NCBI GenBank assembly: GCA_020441605.1
Contig: JAGRLX010000194.1
Location: 1 to 9,801, forward strand
DNA length: 9,801 nt
Source: Alphaproteobacteria bacterium
Lineage (GTDB): Bacteria > Pseudomonadota > Alphaproteobacteria > Rhizobiales > Aestuariivirgaceae
Reading direction: 5' to 3'
In this document: positions 7,200 through 9,801 of the stretch, piece by piece
Position numbering within the stretch: the first letter of the stretch is position 1
Layout of the letters: every line of letters begins with the position of its first letter
The notes under the pieces: generated by a model
Databases searched by the model: none
Told to the model about the DNA's origin: nothing
Seen by the model: the letters and a program-made list of their open reading frames with translations, nothing else
Translations under genes and position numbers: made by a program

Positions 7200-8737
7200 T
7201 CCGGAAGGCCTGCCTTCTGCAGCACCGCGCAGAAGCGTTCGAGATAGGCCGGGTCGCGGTACATCTCGGAATGCCGGATGTTGCGCAGGCTGAAGGAAGG
7301 CGTCGCCTCCAGAAGCCTTGCGATTGCGTCCTCGGCCAGCCGGTCCTCGCCGCGCAACCCCTGCGCCACCGCGACCATGGCCGCGCAATATGGCTCGCCC
7401 GGCTCGCGCCGCGCCGCTTCCTGCGCATGGTCCAGTGCCTTGTCGAGATTGCCCAGCCAGATGTGCACCAGCGCGATGAAATAGTGATGGTAGTCCTCGG
7501 GATAAGGGCTTTGGCGGATGGCCTGCGTGAGGGAGGCCAGCGCTTCCTGCATCTGGCCCGCGTAGGTCTGGAAAATGCCCAGGAATCCGTGGGTCCGCGA
7601 ATCGGCCGGCGCACGGCTCACCGCTTCGGCTCCCCAGCGCAGCGCCTCCTCATGGTCGCCGCGCAGGAACGACGAATAGGATTTCAGTGTCAGGAGTTGC
7701 GGAAGATCGGGATTGAGCGCCTCGATGGCGGCGATGCACTGGTCGGCCCTCGCAACGGCACCCGCGCGTTCGACTGACAGGCTGTAGCGGGCGTCCCAGT
7801 GATGGGTCACGGCCAACCAGGCGATAGCGCCCGTATAGGCCGGATCGAGTGCTACGGCTTCTTCAAGCAGCTTCCGTGCCCGCAGGTTGTCGGCGGTCGT
7901 GTAGCGATAGAACAGCTTCAGGGCCTGAACCGTCTTCTCCCAGGCCCGGAGATTGCGCGTCTGCCCCTCCCACAGCTGCGCCGCTTCGCCCTTTGTAAGG
8001 GTGAGCTGAAGCGCCTGGGCGATGTTCCGCGTCAGGTCATCCTGGAAGGCGAAGATGTCGTCGAGGCTCCCTTCGTAACGCTCGCTCCAGACGACCCGGC
8101 CCATCTCGGCATCCGAGAGCTGCGCGGTGACCCGCACATGCTTGTCGGAGGCCCGGATGCTGCCCTCGAGGAGATAGCGGACACCGAGCTCGGCGGCGGT
8201 CTCGCGGGCAGTCAGCGCCTTGGTCTGTGTTGCGAGGCTTGAACCGCGCGAAGCGACAAGCAGTTCACCCACGCGGGCCAGCGCCGAGACGATGTCATCC
8301 GTCATGCCGTCGGCAAAGAACGCATGATCCTGGTTGGACGAGAGATTGGCGAAGGGCAGCACGGCCAGCGAGGGCCGCGAGTCATGTGGCCGCTGTTTTT
8401 GGGTTTCGGCTGACGCGGGCGCGGGCGCCGCCTCCCCCAGGAATCGGTAGCCGATGCGCGGCACGGTGGCGATCCAGTCTTCGCCGTCGGACCGTAGGCC
8501 CAGCGCCTTCCGAAGCATCGCGATCTGCACCGAGAGATTGCTCTCCTCGACCTCCTGTCCCGCCCACGCCGCATCCATGAGCGCGGCCTTGCTCACCACC
8601 CGCCCTTCCGCCCGCAGCAAGGCTGCCAGCAGCGCGATGGCGCGGTGACCGAGCGGCACCGGCACGCCTTCCTTCAGCAGCATCCCGCGCGCCGGGTCGA
8701 CGGCAAATCCGCCGAAGGTGATTAGACGATCGCTCAT
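7196..8737 (-). CDS. Winged-helix one-component regulator with TolB-like and TPR domains
   Basis: A 513-aa protein. Residues 5-99 are an OmpR/PhoB-type (Trans_reg_C) winged helix: FGGFAVDPARG, GRVVSKAALMDAAWAG, the recognition helix around SNLSVQIAMLRKALG (66-80) and the closing wing VPRIGYRFLG. A short Ala/Pro linker (about 102-120) leads to a TolB N-terminal-like domain (122-246: LAVLPFANLSSNQDHAFFAD, LGVRYLLEGSIR, VWSERYEGSLDDIFAFQDD). TPR-like helical repeats span about 262-480, and the family-typical tail ends LQKAGLPD. There is no receiver domain and no membrane helix, so it is not CadC/ToxR-like but a soluble one-component regulator; its signal, probably sensed through the TPR part, is unknown. 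ATG 8737 directly precedes the winged helix; only a weak AGG precedes it. It is divergent from the DUF1127-like gene across 132 bp and convergent with the thioesterase. Confidence 0.9.
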   Translation of the reverse strand: MSDRLITFGGFAVDPARGMLLKEGVPVPLGHRAIALLAALLRAEGRVVSKAALMDAAWAGQEVEESNLSVQIAMLRKALGLRSDGEDWIATVPRIGYRFLGEAAPAPASAETQKQRPHDSRPSLAVLPFANLSSNQDHAFFADGMTDDIVSALARVGELLVASRGSSLATQTKALTARETAAELGVRYLLEGSIRASDKHVRVTAQLSDAEMGRVVWSERYEGSLDDIFAFQDDLTRNIAQALQLTLTKGEAAQLWEGQTRNLRAWEKTVQALKLFYRYTTADNLRARKLLEEAVALDPAYTGAIAWLAVTHHWDARYSLSVERAGAVARADQCIAAIEALNPDLPQLLTLKSYSSFLRGDHEEALRWGAEAVSRAPADSRTHGFLGIFQTYAGQMQEALASLTQAIRQSPYPEDYHHYFIALVHIWLGNLDKALDHAQEAARREPGEPYCAAMVAVAQGLRGEDRLAEDAIARLLEATPSFSLRNIRHSEMYRDPAYLERFCAVLQKAGLPD

Positions 8738-8765
8738 ATAATGAGCCTAACGGATTTTGGGGTTT

Positions 8766-8781
8766 TTCGGAATTATTCGGA
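8766..8781. repeat. Direct repeat TTCGGA x2, 10-bp period
   Basis: TTCGGA occurs at 8766-8771 and again at 8776-8781, start to start exactly 10 bp. A partial third copy, CGGATT, lies at 8751-8756. Two half-sites on the same helix face are the usual target layout for dimers of OmpR/PhoB-type winged helices, the domain carried by the adjacent regulator. The site lies 29-44 bp upstream of that regulator's start codon. Binding is not shown by the sequence, and six-base repeats can occur by chance. Confidence 0.4.
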
Positions 8782-8823
8782 CCTGCCTTCGATACGGCAC
8801 CTCCAAATGCAGTTCATGATCCC

Positions 8824-8849
8824 GTCCACGCCGCGGATCAAACGCGGAC
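8824..8849. repeat. Direct repeat CGCGGA x2 (11-bp period) within an imperfect inverted repeat
   Basis: CGCGGA occurs at 8832-8837 and 8843-8848, 11 bp apart, the spacing known for PhoB boxes. The same block can be read as a hairpin: GTCCACG (8824-8830) pairs with CGCGGAC (8843-8849) with one A/C mismatch and a 12-base loop. It sits 6-31 bases ahead of the Shine-Dalgarno sequence of the DUF1127-like gene, so it could be an operator or a leader-RNA structure. Confidence 0.35.
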
Positions 8850-8854
8850 ACTAC

Positions 8855-8860
8855 GAGGAA
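8855..8860 (+). promoter_or_regulatory. Ribosome-binding site of the DUF1127-like gene
   Basis: GAGGAA lies nine bases before ATG 8870. This good Shine-Dalgarno sequence decides the start in favour of 8870 over the in-frame ATG at 8741, which sits 4 bp from the divergent regulator's start codon and has no ribosome-binding site. Confidence 0.75.
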
Positions 8861-8869
8861 AAATACACC

Positions 8870-9121
8870 ATGGAACAGCACACCACCACGCGCAGCATCG
8901 AGCTGATCCACACCTCCGCCTGGACTTTCATCGCCCGGCTCTTCACTGGCCTGTGCGAGAGCGTCCGAAAGACCCGACACGCCCGCATCATGGAAAGCCT
9001 GCCGCCACATCTCCAGCGGGATGCCGGTCACACAGACCACGCATCGGAGAGCAGCGGTCGACAAGCCCATTATATGGCGCGGAGACGCAGCCAGTCGCTC
9101 GACCAGTTGCGCCTGCCATGA
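8870..9121 (+). CDS. Small DUF1127-like protein
   Basis: An 83-aa protein starting MEQHTTTRSIELIH. Residues 18-56 show a hydrophobic/aromatic helix (WTFIARLFTGLCESVRK) followed by HARIMESLPPHLQRDAGHTD. This resembles the DUF1127 layout, in which an Arg-rich helix is followed by L-x-x-L-P/D...L-x-x-DIG. Here the canonical DIG is DAG, and an Arg/Ser-rich tail of about 27 residues (RQAHYMARRRSQS) follows the motif, so the match is partial. DUF1127 proteins are small and alphaproteobacterial; some act in phosphate, carbon or RNA regulation. The gene is divergent from the winged-helix regulator and may be its target. Alternatively it is an unrelated small basic protein. Confidence 0.62.
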   Translation: MEQHTTTRSIELIHTSAWTFIARLFTGLCESVRKTRHARIMESLPPHLQRDAGHTDHASESSGRQAHYMARRRSQSLDQLRLP

Positions 9122-9285
9122 AGAGCGCGGGACCGGGGTCAATCTCCCCTAGCAGTTGCCGATCGCCCGCAAGATTGGAATCCCTCAGAGGAATTAATTT
9201 CATTCTCGTCATACTCACGCAACAATTGCGACCTATTTCTCCGCCATCAATGAAACAGGGACAGCACAAGATGGAGGCGGGAACA
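9122..9285 (+). promoter_or_regulatory. Intergenic region upstream of the 60-aa gene
   Basis: A stretch of 164 bp between two small same-strand genes, AT-rich from about 9175 to 9250. That composition suggests a promoter for the 60-aa gene, though no good -35/-10 pair was found. It contains a perfect small inverted repeat, CGCAA-CAA-TTGCG, at 9218-9230, which may be an operator half-site pair or chance. Confidence 0.35.
9273..9277 (+). promoter_or_regulatory. Ribosome-binding site of the 60-aa gene
   Basis: GGAGG lies eight bases before ATG 9286, an almost ideal Shine-Dalgarno sequence and spacing. It selects 9286 over the in-frame ATGs at 9250 and 9271; the latter overlaps the site. Confidence 0.75.
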
Positions 9286-9468
9286 ATGACACAAGATCTC
9301 ACTTTCTTCGCGGAAGCCCTGGTTTTTGCTCATGGGCATCGCGCCGAATGCGAGGCGGCCCTGCATGCCGAGCTTTGCGAGAAGTCCGGCAACATGGAAA
9401 CCGCGGACACCTGGCGAAGGCTCCAGAAAGCAATTCGCGACCAGGCCAGGCCGCGCCTGGCGGCTTGA
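9286..9468 (+). CDS. Conserved-looking 60-aa hypothetical protein
   Basis: I do not recognise a named family. The 60 residues run MTQDLTFFAEALVFAHGHRA, then ECEAALHAELCEKSGNMETA and DTWRRLQKAIRDQARPRLAA. Two amphipathic helices are likely (about 4-32 and 37-52), joined by a SGN turn. There is no signal peptide or membrane span, and it has two Cys (residues 23 and 32) and two His near them. A strong Shine-Dalgarno sequence at 9273-9277 and coding-like composition make it a real gene. It stands 164 bp after the DUF1127-like gene and 54 bp before the helicase gene, all on the same strand. The two-helix hairpin could be a protein-binding adaptor, but the function is unknown. Confidence 0.7.
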   Translation: MTQDLTFFAEALVFAHGHRAECEAALHAELCEKSGNMETADTWRRLQKAIRDQARPRLAA

Positions 9469-9493
9469 GTTTCGCATTTCGTTCCAGGGATTG

Positions 9494-9499
9494 CTATAT
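9494..9499 (+). promoter_or_regulatory. Candidate -10 element of the helicase gene
   Basis: CTATAT exactly matches the -10 consensus usually given for alphaproteobacterial housekeeping promoters (TTGAC-N17-CTATAT). At the expected distance there is only a poor -35 (TTTCGC at 9470-9475, spacer 18). Transcription would start near 9506, giving a short leader with GGAG at 9515-9518 before ATG 9523. This would give the helicase its own promoter in the 54-bp gap. Confidence 0.45.
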
Positions 9500-9522
9500 A
9501 GGGCCGAAGGATTCGGAGCCCT

Positions 9523-9801
9523 ATGACCATCAAGACCATCGACCTGAATGATTTCGACGACGATACGGCACCATTGCCGGTGAAACCCGGCAGCCTGTCG
9601 CAGCGTGCCCTGGCGCAGGGGGAGCCGCCCTATCTCAAGGGACTGAACCCCGAGCAGCGCGCCGCCGTCGAGACCACCGAAGGACCCTTGCTGGTGCTGG
9701 CGGGAGCCGGCACCGGCAAGACCCGGGTGCTGACCACCCGGCTTGCCCATATCCTGGCCACGGGACGGGCCTGGCCCAGCCAGATCCTCGCCGTCACCTT
9801 C
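9523..9801 (+). CDS. UvrD/PcrA-type ATP-dependent DNA helicase, 5' part (cut by window end)
   Basis: The first 93 residues of an SF1A helicase that unwinds DNA 3' to 5' in nucleotide-excision and mismatch repair and in removing proteins from DNA. Visible are the Q motif [10 protein letters not shown] (residues 40-49), the Walker A loop [16 protein letters not shown] (60-75, with Lys66 and Thr67 for nucleotide binding), and the start of motif Ia, ILAVTF (88-93), where the window ends. The 38 residues ahead of the Q motif are an acidic and proline-containing extension ([15 protein letters not shown]) of the kind alphaproteobacterial UvrD/PcrA proteins carry. ATG 9523 has GGAG four bases upstream and a -10-like CTATAT farther up. 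UvrD, PcrA and Rep cannot be separated on this fragment; UvrD/PcrA is the usual single copy in this order. Confidence 0.9.
   Translation, partial: MTIKTIDLNDFDDDTAPLPVKPGSLSQRALAQGEPPYLKGLNPEQRAAVETTEGPLLVLAGAGTGKTRVLTTRLAHILATGRAWPSQILAVTF

Larger units (their letters stand above)
8738..8869. promoter_or_regulatory. Divergent intergenic region, candidate operator/promoters
   Basis: This 132-bp region separates the regulator start (-) from the small DUF1127-like gene (+). Its left part is clearly AT-richer than the surrounding coding DNA, as expected for promoters, but I could not pick out a convincing -35/-10 pair on either strand (AATAAT-like on the minus strand near 8772-8777 has no good -35). 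It holds two direct-repeat pairs, listed separately. Control of both genes from here by the winged-helix protein is inference. Confidence 0.55.

Noticed and set aside
6690..7388. 232-codon open frame on the - strand over the thioesterase
   Set aside because: It runs opposite the thioesterase and across the end of the regulator gene in another frame. The hydrophobic runs mirror codon bias of the real gene.
8741..8869. Upstream in-frame ATG at 8741 for the small DUF1127-like gene
   Set aside because: It has no Shine-Dalgarno sequence, starts 4 bp from the divergent regulator's start codon, and would turn the AT-rich repeat-bearing promoter region into coding sequence.
8747..9142. 131-codon open frame on the - strand
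   Set aside because: It overlaps the divergent intergenic region and the DUF1127-like gene antisense. It has no ribosome-binding site or recognisable domain.
9135..9149. GGGG-N7-CCCC hairpin after the DUF1127-like gene as a terminator
   Set aside because: The stem is only 4 bp and no T-run follows, so there is no support for intrinsic termination.
9250..9285. Alternative starts ATG 9250 and ATG 9271 for the 60-aa gene
   Set aside because: The strong GGAGG at 9273-9277 is spaced for ATG 9286; using 9250 or 9271 would place it inside the coding region.
9247..9750. 167-codon open frame on the - strand
   Set aside because: It is antisense to the 60-aa gene and the helicase N-terminus, whose Q and Walker A motifs establish the true strand.

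Overview
The window is a GC-rich (roughly two thirds G+C by eye), densely packed piece of chromosome. Gene content and protein flavour point to an alphaproteobacterium of the order Hyphomicrobiales (Rhizobiales), perhaps close to Devosia. The evidence is the fumC-DUF4169-ribbon-helix-helix cassette, the winged-helix/TolB-like/TPR regulator, the DUF1127-like small protein and the UvrD/PcrA N-terminus. The genus is a guess from memory of these families. No rRNA, tRNA, mobile element, CRISPR array or phage gene is visible.

Layout. At 1-1468 (+) lie the 3' part of fumC (fumarase class II), a 58-aa DUF4169 protein and a 76-aa ribbon-helix-helix protein. They are chained by one-base stop/start overlaps, so they are very probably one translationally coupled operon. 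At 6680-1451 (-) an FAD-linked D-lactate-dehydrogenase-type oxidase is followed after 31 nt by a 1268-aa AsmA-family protein, whose 3' end overlaps the ribbon-helix-helix gene tail to tail by 18 bp. A small hotdog-fold acyl-CoA thioesterase (6714-7199, +) is divergent from the oxidase across only 33 bp. It meets tail to tail, with a 4-bp overlap, a 513-aa one-component regulator (8737-7196, -). Divergent from the regulator is an 83-aa DUF1127-like protein (8870-9121, +), followed by a 60-aa unrecognised protein (9286-9468, +). The 5' part of a UvrD/PcrA-type helicase gene (9523 to the window edge, +) closes the window.

How the genes fit together. The left half is central metabolism (TCA cycle, D-2-hydroxyacid oxidation) plus envelope biogenesis (AsmA). 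The part that looks most like a lineage-specific module is 7196-9468: a regulator with a PhoB/OmpR-type DNA-binding domain, a 132-bp divergent intergenic region holding two pairs of direct repeats with helical (10- and 11-bp) period, and two small downstream proteins. The repeats are candidate operator sites for the neighbouring regulator; that link is inference. I found no convincing new multi-gene system. The best leads are this regulator/small-protein module, the long coiled-coil and TonB-like Lys-Pro tail on AsmA, and the coupled fumC cassette.
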